DNA of 64,000 bases from CAG-217 sp963605415 (GCA_963605415.1 CAVCUL010000001.1:124001-188000), one strand, 5' to 3'; numbered from the stretch's first letter, positions 1 through 9,548 are shown. Numbers and translations are program-made. Notes: generated by a model not told the origin, from the letters alone.

Positions 1-472
1 TGATGTCGTCAAACAGCTCGCGGCAGATGGGCGCCAGCTTGGCCTCTGTGTAACGAGAAGCGGCGTACATCATATTTTTGCTATAGGCTTTACCGAAGTT
101 GCCCTTAGACTCCACATAGGGGTACAGCAGGCTCTCATTGCCCCGGGACAGGCGGATCATGGTGTCATAAATGGCCGCGTCGCCGTGCGGGTTCAGCTGC
201 ATGGTGCGCCCCACAATGTTGGCGCTCTTAATAAAGCCGCCGGTGAGCAGCTTCATATTGTACATGGTATAGAGCAGCTTGCGGTGGGAGGGCTTAAAGC
301 CGTCAATCTCCGGCAAGGCGCGGGAGAGGATCACGCTCATGGCGTAGGGCATATAGTTGCTCTTCAGGGTGTCCACGATCGGCTCCGTCTGCACGGTGCC
401 GGCGCCTTTGATATGCACATTCTCGTCCAGCTTCCCGGCCACCGGGCGCTGGTCCTTTTTCTTTCTTGGCAA
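1..472 (-). CDS. Type IIA DNA topoisomerase subunit A (GyrA/ParC-like), 3' part cut off by window edge
   Basis: This is the DNA cleavage and rejoining subunit of a type II topoisomerase, which works with the ATPase subunit encoded just upstream. About 157 residues are visible. They contain the family N-terminus (LSRALPEIDGFKPSHRKLL), the NPHGD element and the active-site tyrosine in AASRYTEAKL. No ATG is available; TTG at 470-472 fits best, preceded by GGAGGGGAG, which overlaps the end of the subunit B gene (13 bases between the genes). The pair is therefore probably translationally coupled. Whether it acts as a gyrase or as topoisomerase IV cannot be decided because the C-terminal domain lies outside the window. 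Confidence 0.9.
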   Translation of the reverse strand, partial: MPRKKKDQRPVAGKLDENVHIKGAGTVQTEPIVDTLKSNYMPYAMSVILSRALPEIDGFKPSHRKLLYTMYNMKLLTGGFIKSANIVGRTMQLNPHGDAAIYDTMIRLSRGNESLLYPYVESKGNFGKAYSKNMMYAASRYTEAKLAPICRELFDDI

Positions 473-485
473 TGAACTCCCCTCC

Positions 486-2471
486 TTAGCTTACATCTGC
501 GGCGTCCAGGTACAGGTAGCCGTAGTCTGCAATATATTCTTTGCGGCCCTCCAGGTTGTCCCCCAGCAGCAGGTCAAAGAACTTGGAGGTCTCCTCTGCG
601 TCGGACGGGGTCACCTGGATAATGCGGCGGGTGGCCGGGTTCATAGTGGTCAGGGCCATCATCTCCGCCTCGTTCTCACCAAGGCCTTTGGACCGCTGCA
701 CCGTATAGGGCGCGTCGCCGATCTCTGCCTTGATCTGATCCATCTCTACCTCATTATAAGCAAAGTAGGTCTGGCCCTTGCAAGTCACCTCATACAGCGG
801 GGACTCGGCAATATATACCTTGCCCGCCTCGATGAGCTTGGGCATTAAGCGATAGATCATCGTTAAAATCAGGGTGCGGATCTGGAAACCGTCCACATCC
901 GCATCGGTACAGATGAGCACTTTGTTCCACCGCAAGTTGTCCATATCAAAGGCGGACAGGTCCTTGGCGGCCTTGGAGCGCACTTCCACTCCACAACCCA
1001 GTACCTTGATCAGGTCGGTGATAATCTCGTTCTTAAAGATCTTGTCATACTCGGACTTTAAGCAGTTAAGGATCTTGCCGCGCACCGGGATCACCGCCTG
1101 GAAACGGGCGTCCCGGGCCTGCTTGCAAGCACCCAATGCAGAGTCGCCCTCCACAATAAATACCTCTCGCTCGTTCACATCCTTAGAACGGCAGTCCACA
1201 AACTTTTGAATACGGTTTGTCATATCCATCTTGGACTGCAAGGTGGATTTTAAGGTCTTGCGGGTGTTCTCCGCCTTTACACGGGCGCGCATATTCACCA
1301 GCACCTGGTTGGCGATCTTCTCCGCCTCCATCTTGTTCTCAATGAAGTACACTTCCAGGGATTTGCGGAAGAAGTCGGTCATGGCCTCCTGGATAAACTT
1401 ATTGGTAATGGCCTTTTTGGTCTGGTTCTCGTAAGAGGTGTTGGTGGAGAAGGAGGACACCACGAAGATCACGCAGTCCTCCACATCCTGAATATTGATC
1501 TGATTATCTGATTTGGCGTACTTGTTATTGGCTTTCAGATAGGCGTTGATTTGGCTCACAAAGGCGCTGCGAAAGGCCTTTTCCGGCGAACCGCCGTGCT
1601 CCAAAAAGCTGGAGTTGTGGTAATACTCTTTCAGCTGGGTTTTCAGCGAAAAGCACACTGCCGCCTTGATCTTCAGCTTATAGTCTTTCAGGTCTGCACG
1701 GTCGCGGCCCACCCGCTCGCACTCCCAGTATTGGGGCGTGGTAAAAGCGGTGTTCCCTGCCAGCTCCGCCACATAGTCCTGAATACCGTTTTGGTAGCAG
1801 AATTCGGTGGTGTCGAACTTGCCGCCGGCAGTCTCCTCCTTGAGCACAAAGTGCACACCGTCATTGACGATAGCCTGACGCTTCATAGTGGATACAAACC
1901 ACTCCCGGGGAATATTGATATCTGTAAACACCTGAATATCCGGCTTCCAACGAATGCGAGAACCGGTGTCCCGCTTAGAATACGGTTCCTTGTGCAGACC
2001 GCCGATGTTCTCGCCCTTTTCAAAATGCAGGGTGTAGCAGTAGCCGTCCCGGTGAATTTCCGCGTCCATATATTCCGACGCATACTGGGTGGCGCAAAGG
2101 CCCAGGCCGTTGAGACCCAGGGAGAACTCATAGCTGCCGGACCCACCGGCGTTATCATACTTGGACCCAGCGTACATCTCGCAGAACAGCAGTTCCCAGT
2201 TCTCGCGCTGCTCATTCTTATTGTAATCCACAGGAATACCGCTGCCGAAGTCCTGCACCTCATAGGAGCCGTCCAGGTAGCGGGTCACCACAATCTGATT
2301 GCCGCGCCCCTCTCTGGCCTCGTCTATGGAGTTGCTCATAATTTCAAAGATGGAATGCTCACAGCCCTCCAACCCGTCCGAGCCGAAAATAACAGCCGGG
2401 CGCTTACGCACACGGTCTGCACCCCGCAGGGACTTAATGCTTTCGTTGCCGTAGGTGGCTTTTTTCGCCAT
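486..2471 (-). CDS. Type IIA DNA topoisomerase subunit B (GyrB/ParE-like), divergent
   Basis: ATPase subunit of the topoisomerase, 661 residues. It has the GHKL ATP-binding region (EIMSNSIDEA, then DFGSGIP), the TOPRIM acidic motif EGDSA, the CTDADVDG metal site and the RSKGLGE element near the C-terminus. Two family motifs are unusual: EGDSALGACKQARD replaces the common EGDSAGGSAKQGRD, and SNSIDEA replaces DNSIDEA. The start is the ATG at 2471, with GGAGGG eight bases upstream; an in-frame extension to 2516 lacks a ribosome site. The gene has its own promoter and is followed by the A subunit. The divergence suggests a second, non-housekeeping pair, but this needs comparison with the other copies in the genome. 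Confidence 0.92.
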   Translation of the reverse strand: MAKKATYGNESIKSLRGADRVRKRPAVIFGSDGLEGCEHSIFEIMSNSIDEAREGRGNQIVVTRYLDGSYEVQDFGSGIPVDYNKNEQRENWELLFCEMYAGSKYDNAGGSGSYEFSLGLNGLGLCATQYASEYMDAEIHRDGYCYTLHFEKGENIGGLHKEPYSKRDTGSRIRWKPDIQVFTDINIPREWFVSTMKRQAIVNDGVHFVLKEETAGGKFDTTEFCYQNGIQDYVAELAGNTAFTTPQYWECERVGRDRADLKDYKLKIKAAVCFSLKTQLKEYYHNSSFLEHGGSPEKAFRSAFVSQINAYLKANNKYAKSDNQINIQDVEDCVIFVVSSFSTNTSYENQTKKAITNKFIQEAMTDFFRKSLEVYFIENKMEAEKIANQVLVNMRARVKAENTRKTLKSTLQSKMDMTNRIQKFVDCRSKDVNEREVFIVEGDSALGACKQARDARFQAVIPVRGKILNCLKSEYDKIFKNEIITDLIKVLGCGVEVRSKAAKDLSAFDMDNLRWNKVLICTDADVDGFQIRTLILTMIYRLMPKLIEAGKVYIAESPLYEVTCKGQTYFAYNEVEMDQIKAEIGDAPYTVQRSKGLGENEAEMMALTTMNPATRRIIQVTPSDAEETSKFFDLLLGDNLEGRKEYIADYGYLYLDAADVS

Positions 2472-2507
2472 GCTTTTCCCTCCGATAATTTGTCTTTTAC
2501 CGTTGAT

Positions 2508-2535
2508 ATTATACAATATCTTGTGGAAATGTCAA
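2508..2535 (-). promoter_or_regulatory. Promoter for the topoisomerase B-A pair
   Basis: On the minus strand TTGACA (2530-2535) and TATAAT (2508-2513) are separated by 16 bases. This is a near-consensus vegetative promoter 37 bases upstream of the subunit B start, just downstream of the ftsH terminator. Confidence 0.7.
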
Positions 2536-2543
2536 GAAACGGA

Positions 2544-2575
2544 AAAAGACAGCTACCGGTAAGTAACTGTCTTTT
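2544..2575 (-). terminator. Rho-independent terminator after ftsH
   Basis: A 13-bp stem (AAAAGACAG arms extended by TAC/GTA, one G-U pair) with a six-base loop lies eight bases after the ftsH stop codon. The stem's own 3' arm ends in a T-run on the minus strand, and the A-run on the other side makes it potentially bidirectional. It ends the rnj-rplI-dnaB-tilS-ftsH operon. Confidence 0.75.
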
Positions 2576-2582
2576 CTTGGGA

Positions 2583-4616
2583 TTATTGGTCGGATTTCGG
2601 CGCTTCCGGCGCAGGGTCTGCCGGGGCATTTGTCTCTTCCGGTACAGGTTCGTTCCCGCTCTCCGGGGCTGGCGCCGGTTCTGCGTCCTGGGCGGTCTGT
2701 GTTTCTGCCGCAGGGGTCTCCGTTTCTTCTGTCGGTTGGGGTTCCGGGTCGTCCAGCTTGCCGTTTTCCATCAGCTGGGTAAACATCTCGCCGGTGACCT
2801 TCTCCTTTTGCAGCAGGGTCTCCGCCACCAGTTCCAGCTTGTCGTAATGGGTTTTCAGGATCTCTTCCGTCTGGCTGTAAGCATGGCGCATCATTCGCTC
2901 GATCTCGGCGTCGATCTTGGCAGAGGTGGCCTCGCTGTAATTGTTCACATGGCCAAAGTCCTTGCCCAGGAACACCTCGTCGTTCTCGTCGCTGAACACT
3001 GCCGGGCCCAGCACCTCGCTCATGCCGTACTTGGCCACCATATCCCGGCAAATTTGGGTGGCGCGTTGCAAATCGTTGGACGCACCGGTGGAAATATCAC
3101 CCAGTGCCAACGCCTCGGCCACACGGCCGCCCAGCATGGAGATCAGGTCGTCCAGCATATCCTTTTTGGAGTTATAATTCTCTTCCTGGGGGGTGTACCA
3201 GGTGTAGCCACCGGCACCCAAACCCCGGGGGATAATGGAAATTTCCTTGACCGGATCGTGGCCCTCCACATAGTAGGCAGCCACGGCGTGACCGGCCTCG
3301 TGATAAGCGGTCAGGCGCTTGGCCTTTTCGGAATATTTATGACTCTTCTTCTCCGTGCCCATCTGCACACGGGAGGAGGCGTCGTTGATCTCTGCCATAG
3401 TCAAGGCTTTCTTCTTGCGGCGCACAGCCAGCAAAGCGGCCTCATTGAGCAGATTCTCCAAATCCGCACCGGTAAAGCCGATGGTGTCCTTGGCTACCTC
3501 TTTCAAATCCACATCCGGACCCAGGGGCTTATTGCGGGAATGCACTTTCAAAATATCCGCGCGGCCCTGTGCATCCGGACGGTTGACGGTAATCTGGCGG
3601 TCAAAACGACCGGGGCGCAGCAGTGCCGGGTCCAGTACATCCGGTCGGTTGGTAGCAGCCATCACGATAATACCGCTGTTGGTGCCAAAGCCGTCCATCT
3701 CTACCAGCAACTGGTTCAAGGTCTGCTCCCGCTCGTCGTTACCGCCGCCGGTGCCGGCACCTCTGTGGCGGCCCACTGCGTCGATCTCATCAATAAAGAC
3801 AATGGCTGGTGCCTTCTTCTTGGCCTGCTCAAACAGATCACGCACACGGGAGGCACCCACGCCCACATACATCTCTACAAAATCGGAGCCGGAGATGGAC
3901 AAAAACGGTGCGCCGGCCTCACCGGCCACAGCACGGGCCAGCAAGGTTTTACCGGTACCGGGAGGGCCCACAAGCAGCACGCCCCGGGGAATCCGGGCAC
4001 CCAGAGCAGTAAAGCTGTCCGGGTTCTTTAAGAACTCTACGATCTCCTCCAGCTCGCCCTTTTCTTCATCGCAGCCGGCCACATCTTTAAAGGTGGTTTT
4101 GCGTTTTTCATCATCCACCAGGGTTTTGGCACGGATTTTGCCGAAGCCCAGGGTCTTGTTGGTGTCGTTCATCATGGCGTTGTTCATCCGCCGGAACGCA
4201 TAGAACCCAAGGCCCACAATGGCAATGAGCATAATCAGGGATGGCAGCATACTGGTCAGCCAGTTGCCGGAAGTGCCTTTTTTATAATTGTAAGTAATCC
4301 GGTTTTTGCTGTTCGTCTGCTTGGCGTTGTACGCGTCTACATTGTCTTTGATATCATCCAAAAACAACGACACATTGGGCACAGAGTACTGCTGTTCCTT
4401 TTCCGGATTCTTAAAGGTCGTATAAGTCAGTGCACCGCTGGACAAATCCAGCGTAAAATCCTTTACCTGGTTCTCCTCAAACATCTGCACTACCTGGGAG
4501 TACTGCACCTCTGTGTCGGATTGGTTGGAAGACAAGTACCACACCGCCCCGATGAGCAGCACCGGGATCAGAATGTAAAACAGAATTGACTTCCAATTTT
4601 TGGCCATATTATTCAT
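2583..4616 (-). CDS. ftsH: ATP-dependent zinc metalloprotease FtsH
   Basis: Membrane-anchored AAA+ protease of 677 residues that degrades misfolded membrane proteins and short-lived regulators. Two transmembrane segments (about residues 10-28 and 120-140) flank an extracytoplasmic loop. Then follow Walker A GPPGTGKT (217-224), the FIDEIDA Walker B region, the arginine-finger segment RPGRFDR (335-341) and the zinc site HEAGH (439-443). The last 60 residues are rich in Glu, Pro, Thr and Ala, a low-complexity tail. GGAGG precedes the ATG. The gene starts three bases after the tilS stop; the common firmicute tilS-hpt-ftsH order appears here without hpt. Confidence 0.97.
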   Translation of the reverse strand: MNNMAKNWKSILFYILIPVLLIGAVWYLSSNQSDTEVQYSQVVQMFEENQVKDFTLDLSSGALTYTTFKNPEKEQQYSVPNVSLFLDDIKDNVDAYNAKQTNSKNRITYNYKKGTSGNWLTSMLPSLIMLIAIVGLGFYAFRRMNNAMMNDTNKTLGFGKIRAKTLVDDEKRKTTFKDVAGCDEEKGELEEIVEFLKNPDSFTALGARIPRGVLLVGPPGTGKTLLARAVAGEAGAPFLSISGSDFVEMYVGVGASRVRDLFEQAKKKAPAIVFIDEIDAVGRHRGAGTGGGNDEREQTLNQLLVEMDGFGTNSGIIVMAATNRPDVLDPALLRPGRFDRQITVNRPDAQGRADILKVHSRNKPLGPDVDLKEVAKDTIGFTGADLENLLNEAALLAVRRKKKALTMAEINDASSRVQMGTEKKSHKYSEKAKRLTAYHEAGHAVAAYYVEGHDPVKEISIIPRGLGAGGYTWYTPQEENYNSKKDMLDDLISMLGGRVAEALALGDISTGASNDLQRATQICRDMVAKYGMSEVLGPAVFSDENDEVFLGKDFGHVNNYSEATSAKIDAEIERMMRHAYSQTEEILKTHYDKLELVAETLLQKEKVTGEMFTQLMENGKLDDPEPQPTEETETPAAETQTAQDAEPAPAPESGNEPVPEETNAPADPAPEAPKSDQ

Positions 4617-4619
4617 CCA

Positions 4620-5927
4620 TCAGTCCTCCGTATGGGAAACTACATAAAGCACGCGGCGGGTGGTGGCATCCACCCCTACCCGCTGATCGCAGCAGCAGCC
4701 TGCCACGGCGATGATCCCGTTGTCGTCCTCTGCCACCAGGGGCAGAGCGCGCCGACTTTGGGGCACGCGGTATTCGCAATAGAGCTTCTTCAGCGATTTG
4801 CTACACCCGCGACCGGCGGGAGCAATACAATCCCCTGCCTGTCGCCGCCGAAAGCGAATACTGCCTGTTATTTTATCATAGTCGCAATAAAAATCAATTT
4901 TTATTTGCGATAATTCACGAATCGTTAAAAATTCCGCAACAGATACCACGATCTGTTCATAAACCGGTGCTGCCGCCGGTGGCGCTCCTGCCACTTCCAA
5001 AGTCAGCACCCCGCGCTGAACACAGGCAAATCCGCCGGGCAGCTGTAACCGACCGCCGGTTTGCAGCACATCGTCCAGCTGCGCCAGGTGCAGTGCGTCC
5101 ACCGGGAAGTGATTTTCTTCCAAATAAGCGGTCACGGCGCGGCGGCGCAAGGGCAGCGGTGCTGCAATAAGAACCGTTGTTTGCAAACCGAGCGCAGTTC
5201 TTGCCGCCTGTAACAGTGCGGCAGCCTGTGCTTGTAAATAAGCTTCATCCGCCTGCAAATGCGCCATGGTACGGGCAGCATTTTGTAAAAAGCCCGGGTG
5301 TACCCGGTCAAAATCCGGTATCAGCGTATGACGAATGGCGTTACGGCTGTACCGCTCATCGGCGTTGCTCTCATCAATACAATAGTCAATATGCAGTGCC
5401 GCGCAGGCGGTGCGCACTTCCTCACCGGTACAGTCCAGCAACGGACGAATGATCTTGCCCCGTACCGGTGCAATACCGGTCAGCCCCCGCAATCCGGTGC
5501 CTCGGGCTAAGCGGAACAGCATAGTTTCCACAGAGTCCGACAGAGTGTGCGCCGTGGCGATCCGCTGGCTGTCCAGCGACTGAAAAAAGGCGTACCGGGC
5601 CTGACGGGCATAGGCTTCCACGCCCATACCGGCGGCCTTGGCCTCCCCGGGTGCGTCGATGGATTTTTCAAAATAAGGCAAGCCCTGCCAGGCGCAAAAA
5701 TCCCGCACAAAGGCGGCGTCCGCCCGGGAGCTTTCGCCCCGAATGCCGTGTTCCACATGGGCAACGGCGATCTCCAACTGCCACCGCTCCCTGCGACTGA
5801 GCAGGTAGTGGAGCAGCAGCATAGAGTCCGCCCCGCCGGACACAGCCGCCACCACCCGGTCCCCCGGGTGCAGCATATTGTGTTCCGTTACCGTCCGGTC
5901 CACCCGGTCAAACAAATCAGAATGCAT
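4620..5927 (-). CDS. tilS: tRNA(Ile)-lysidine synthase TilS
   Basis: Cytoplasmic ATP-dependent enzyme that attaches lysine to the wobble cytidine of the CAU-anticodon tRNA-Ile, so that it reads AUA. The PP-loop SGGADS is at residues 30-35 and is followed by HVEHGIRGESSRAD and the SDSVETMLFRLARGTG segment typical of the family. The C-terminal TilS domain is present (FRRRQAGD..). I chose the ATG at 5927 (435 residues). It overlaps the end of dnaB by 11 bases and is preceded by GGTGGAC; an ORF extension to 5972 lies inside dnaB. Confidence 0.94.
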   Translation of the reverse strand: MHSDLFDRVDRTVTEHNMLHPGDRVVAAVSGGADSMLLLHYLLSRRERWQLEIAVAHVEHGIRGESSRADAAFVRDFCAWQGLPYFEKSIDAPGEAKAAGMGVEAYARQARYAFFQSLDSQRIATAHTLSDSVETMLFRLARGTGLRGLTGIAPVRGKIIRPLLDCTGEEVRTACAALHIDYCIDESNADERYSRNAIRHTLIPDFDRVHPGFLQNAARTMAHLQADEAYLQAQAAALLQAARTALGLQTTVLIAAPLPLRRRAVTAYLEENHFPVDALHLAQLDDVLQTGGRLQLPGGFACVQRGVLTLEVAGAPPAAAPVYEQIVVSVAEFLTIRELSQIKIDFYCDYDKITGSIRFRRRQAGDCIAPAGRGCSKSLKKLYCEYRVPQSRRALPLVAEDDNGIIAVAGCCCDQRVGVDATTRRVLYVVSHTED

Positions 5928-7290
5928 TGGCCGTCTTGTCCACCGCACGGAAGCGGGTAAATTCCTTATCAAAGGTCATCTCAATGGTGCCGGTAGCGCC
6001 GTGGCGGTTCTTGGCCACGATCAGCTCCGTATGGTTCTCATCAATCTCGTCCTGCTTGTCCTCGTCCACCTCGCCGCGGTAGTAGTCCTCACGGTAGAGG
6101 AACATCACAATATCCGCGTCCTGCTCGATGGAGCCGGACTCTCGCAGGTCAGACAGCTGGGGCTTATGGCTCTTGCCTCGCCCCTCGGTACTACGAGCCA
6201 GCTGGGCACAGCAGATCACCGGGATCATCAGGTCCTTGGCCAGCATTTTCAGTTGGCGGGTGATCTCAGACACCTCCTGCACACGGTTCTCCTTACGGGT
6301 GGCGGATTTAATCAGACCCAAATAGTCAATCATAATCACATCCACATCTTTCATACGCCGCACCCGGGACTTGATCTCCGGCACAGTGATGGAAGAAGTA
6401 TCGTCCAGGTACAATTCTACATCATTAAACTGACCGGCAGCATTGCCCAGGCGCACCCACTCGTCGTTATCCAGTTCGCCGGTACGCAGCTTATGGCTGG
6501 GCACACCGGCCTGAGAGGCCAGCAGACGCTCCGCCAGCTGCTCCTTGGTCATCTCTAAGCTAAAGAACACACACTTTTTGCGGGCCACCATGGACACATT
6601 GGACGCCAGGTTCAAGGCGAAGCTGGTTTTACCCATAGCCGGGCGGGCACCGATCAGGATAAAGTCTGACTTATTCAGGCCGGTGATATAAGTATCCAGC
6701 AGACCAAAGCCGGTGGGGATACCCTTGTACTTCTCTTTGTCCTCGCCGGTGAGCTTGCCCAGACGGTCATACACACCGTTGACGATCACCTCGCTGACCT
6801 TGGTGGGGCCGCCGGTGTCCTTGCCCTGGCGAATGTCATAGATCTTCTGCTCCGCAGCGTCTAAGATGGAGGAAGCGTTGCCCTCGCCGCTGGCTGCGTC
6901 GTCCATAATTTCCCGTGCTGTTTGGATCAGGGAGCGGAGATAAAACTGCTCCTTTACGATCTTGGCATAGCTGGCTACATTGGCCGTGGAGGGCACGCTG
7001 TTGGCCAGCTGCACCAGGTATTCCCTGCCGCCTGCCACATCGTAGTGCCCCTCTTTGGCCAGCACATCGGCGATCAGTACCGGGTCAATATTGGCCTGAG
7101 AAGAGGTGTACATGGACAGCATGGCGCCAAAGATGGCCCGGTGCTGGGGCAGATAAAAGCTCTCTGCCTTCAGGTGCATCAGCACCTCCTCCATACAGCC
7201 GGAATTCAGCAGAACACAGCCCAGTACGCTCTGTTCCGCCTCTAAATTGTACGGCAGCGCGACGCCGCCGGTGGTTGTTGCTTCCGCCAT
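5917..7290 (-). CDS. dnaB: Replicative DNA helicase DnaB
   Basis: Hexameric replication-fork helicase, 457 residues. The N-terminal DnaB domain (PYNLEAEQSVLGC) is followed by the RecA-like ATPase with Walker A GARPAMGKT (about 215-222), Walker B VDVIMIDYLGLI and the RESGSIEQDAD motif. There are three candidate starts (GTG 7299, ATG 7296, ATG 7290). I favour 7290 because GGTG then lies six bases upstream, but the choice is uncertain. It lies 31 bases downstream of rplI, a pairing seen in many firmicutes. No intein is present. Confidence 0.96.
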   Translation of the reverse strand: MAEATTTGGVALPYNLEAEQSVLGCVLLNSGCMEEVLMHLKAESFYLPQHRAIFGAMLSMYTSSQANIDPVLIADVLAKEGHYDVAGGREYLVQLANSVPSTANVASYAKIVKEQFYLRSLIQTAREIMDDAASGEGNASSILDAAEQKIYDIRQGKDTGGPTKVSEVIVNGVYDRLGKLTGEDKEKYKGIPTGFGLLDTYITGLNKSDFILIGARPAMGKTSFALNLASNVSMVARKKCVFFSLEMTKEQLAERLLASQAGVPSHKLRTGELDNDEWVRLGNAAGQFNDVELYLDDTSSITVPEIKSRVRRMKDVDVIMIDYLGLIKSATRKENRVQEVSEITRQLKMLAKDLMIPVICCAQLARSTEGRGKSHKPQLSDLRESGSIEQDADIVMFLYREDYYRGEVDEDKQDEIDENHTELIVAKNRHGATGTIEMTFDKEFTRFRAVDKTANAF

Positions 7291-7321
7291 TTTCATCACC
7301 GTTTATATTGGTTGGTTTCTC

Positions 7322-7765
7322 TTACGCCTCGGTCACCTGTACAAGGATCTTTGCCGTGATCCCGGCATAGACTTTCACCTCTGCCTGTACGGTGCCAAAG
7401 GTCTTGATATCGTCCATCACAATCTTGCGCTTGTCAATATCCACGCCCAAATCCTTTTTGATCTGTGCCGCTACATCCTTAGAGGTGACGGAGCCGAACA
7501 GTTTGCCGTTGGCACCGGCCTTGGCTTTCAGCTGAAAGGTCTTGCCCTCCAGTTTTTCTGCATCGGCGTTGGCTGCCTTAACCTCCTCGGCTTTATGGAA
7601 CTTCTTAGCCGTCTCCTTGGAGTTAAACTCATTCATAGCGGTGGCGTTGGCCTCTACCGCCAACCCCTTGGGAAAGAGGAAGTTGCGGGCGTAGCCGTCC
7701 GAGGCATTTACCAAATCGCCTTTTTTGCCCAGCGCTTTTACATCTTGCTTCAAAATGACTTTCAT
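7322..7765 (-). CDS. rplI: 50S ribosomal protein L9
   Basis: Large-subunit ribosomal protein, 147 residues, the usual length. The N-terminal signature MKVILKQDVKALGKKGDLV and the GYARNFLFPKGLA segment are diagnostic. A long charged connecting helix (about 45-75) leads to the C-terminal domain (GKLFGSVTSKDVA). It lies ten bases after the RNase J stop and upstream of dnaB in the same operon. Confidence 0.97.
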   Translation of the reverse strand: MKVILKQDVKALGKKGDLVNASDGYARNFLFPKGLAVEANATAMNEFNSKETAKKFHKAEEVKAANADAEKLEGKTFQLKAKAGANGKLFGSVTSKDVAAQIKKDLGVDIDKRKIVMDDIKTFGTVQAEVKVYAGITAKILVQVTEA

Positions 7766-7775
7766 ACGCGTCTCC

Positions 7776-9548
7776 TTAGATCTCCATCAAAATGGGCAGC
7801 ACCATGGGGCTGCGCTTGGTCTTTTCATACATTAAGCGGGAAATTTCATCCCGCAGCTTGGACTTGACAGTGTTCCAGTCCCGACCCTTTACATCGTAGT
7901 AATCGTAGATCACATGGCATGCCAGGTCCCGCGCCTTGTTCATCAGGTCCTCGTTCTCTTTCACATAGACAAATCCGCGAGACACCACATCCGGGCCACT
8001 GACCACATCGCCGCTCTCCGCGTCCAGGGTAGCCACCACAATGATGATACCGTCCTGAGACAGGTGCTTACGGTCGTTCAAAACAATATTGCCTACATCG
8101 CCCACGCCCAGGCCGTCTACATACACTTCGCCTGCGGGCACCGTATCAATCTGCTTCATCATCGACTTGCTCAGAGAAATTTTTTCGCCGATATTCCCAA
8201 TGTGAATATGCTTCGCGTCATAGCCCATGGACTCCGCCAGTCCGGCGTGCTTTTGCAGGTGCTTTTGTTCGCCGTGTACGGGAATGAAATACTGGGGCTT
8301 AACAATGCCCATCATCAACTTCAACTCTTCCTGACAAGCGTGGCCGCTCACATGCACCTCGTACATTTTTTCGTAGATCACTTCTACATTGCGCTTCATC
8401 AGCTCGTTGACCACATTACCCACCATCTTCTCGTTGCCGGGAATGGGGGTGGCAGAAATAATCACATAGTCGTTGGGGCCGATATTCACCTTGCGGTGCT
8501 CGCCAAAGGCAATCCTCGTCAGCGCGGACATCGGCTCGCCCTGGCTGCCGGTAGTAATAATCACCAGCTTATCGTCCGGGTAGCGCTTAATGGCGTCAAT
8601 GGGAATGAGAATATTCTCCGGCACATTCAAGTAGCCCAGATCCTGGCCCACCTGAACCAGATTTTCCAGGCTGCGGCCGGTGACGGCCACCTTGCGCCCT
8701 CTGGACTGGGCCACATCAATGATCTGCTGCACTCTGTGGATATTAGAGGCAAAGGTCGCCACCACAATGCGCTTGTTGTGCGCCTTGCGGAACAGCTGCT
8801 CAAAGCTCTCGCCCACCTTTCGCTCACTCATGGTATAGCCGGGGCGCTCTGCATTTGTGGAATCGGAAAGCAGTGCCAAAACGCCCTTGCGGCCATACTC
8901 GGCGAAGCGAGCCAGGTCGATCATATCCCCATCTACCGGGGTGGTATCTATCTTAAAGTCACCGGTTTGGATAATCACACCGGCCGGGCAGCGAATGGCA
9001 AGACCCACCGCGTCCGGAATAGAGTGGTTCACATGGATAAATTCAATATTAAAGGCACCCAAGGTGATGTTGTCCCGGGGGCGAATTTCCACCAGCTTGG
9101 CCTTGTTCAGCAGACCGTGCTCCTTAAGCTTGCCCTGGATCAGGCCAATGGTCAGCTTGGTAGCATAGATAGGCACATTGATTCGCTTGAGCAGGAACGC
9201 CAGACCGCCGATGTGATCCTCGTGGCCGTGGGTCACCAACACGCCCTTGATTTTGTCTTTATTTTTCTCCACATAGGTAAAGTCAGGGATCACCAGGTCC
9301 ACGCCCGGCAGATCCGATGTGGGAAACGCCAGACCGCAGTCCACAATGAACATATCGTCCTTATATTCATAAAGCGTCATGTTCTTGCCGATCTCGTTCA
9401 TACCGCCTAAAAATGCAATATGAACAGACTCCTCCGGCTTCTTTTGCCGCGGAGCGCCTTTCTTTACCGGTCTGCGGTATGTGTAGCGCTTCTTGGAATT
9501 CCGTTTTCCGGAAGCAGCCTTACCGTCAGACTTATTCTGATTGATCAT
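7776..9548 (-). CDS. rnj: Ribonuclease J
   Basis: Metallo-beta-lactamase/beta-CASP ribonuclease (590 residues) with 5'-to-3' exonuclease and endonuclease activity, central to mRNA decay and RNA maturation in Firmicutes. The zinc motif HGHEDHIGG is at 107-115; further family motifs include DSTNAERPG, TGSQGEP and the late HVSGHA. The first 40 residues are a strongly basic, disordered-looking extension (rich in Lys, Arg, Ser) before the catalytic core, longer than in the usual enzyme. AGGAGG lies 11 bases before the ATG. It is first in the operon rnj-rplI-dnaB-tilS-ftsH. Confidence 0.95.
   Translation of the reverse strand: MINQNKSDGKAASGKRNSKKRYTYRRPVKKGAPRQKKPEESVHIAFLGGMNEIGKNMTLYEYKDDMFIVDCGLAFPTSDLPGVDLVIPDFTYVEKNKDKIKGVLVTHGHEDHIGGLAFLLKRINVPIYATKLTIGLIQGKLKEHGLLNKAKLVEIRPRDNITLGAFNIEFIHVNHSIPDAVGLAIRCPAGVIIQTGDFKIDTTPVDGDMIDLARFAEYGRKGVLALLSDSTNAERPGYTMSERKVGESFEQLFRKAHNKRIVVATFASNIHRVQQIIDVAQSRGRKVAVTGRSLENLVQVGQDLGYLNVPENILIPIDAIKRYPDDKLVIITTGSQGEPMSALTRIAFGEHRKVNIGPNDYVIISATPIPGNEKMVGNVVNELMKRNVEVIYEKMYEVHVSGHACQEELKLMMGIVKPQYFIPVHGEQKHLQKHAGLAESMGYDAKHIHIGNIGEKISLSKSMMKQIDTVPAGEVYVDGLGVGDVGNIVLNDRKHLSQDGIIIVVATLDAESGDVVSGPDVVSRGFVYVKENEDLMNKARDLACHVIYDYYDVKGRDWNTVKSKLRDEISRLMYEKTKRSPMVLPILMEI

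Noticed and set aside
1..2535. Possible replication-origin region because of gyrB/gyrA-like genes
   Set aside because: No dnaA, dnaN, recF or DnaA-box cluster is present, and the B subunit is divergent from housekeeping GyrB.
1551..4031. Long plus-strand open frame (826 codons) opposite the topoisomerase B and ftsH genes
   Set aside because: It is the antisense of two well-recognised genes, spans their intergenic terminator and has no recognisable domain or ribosome site.
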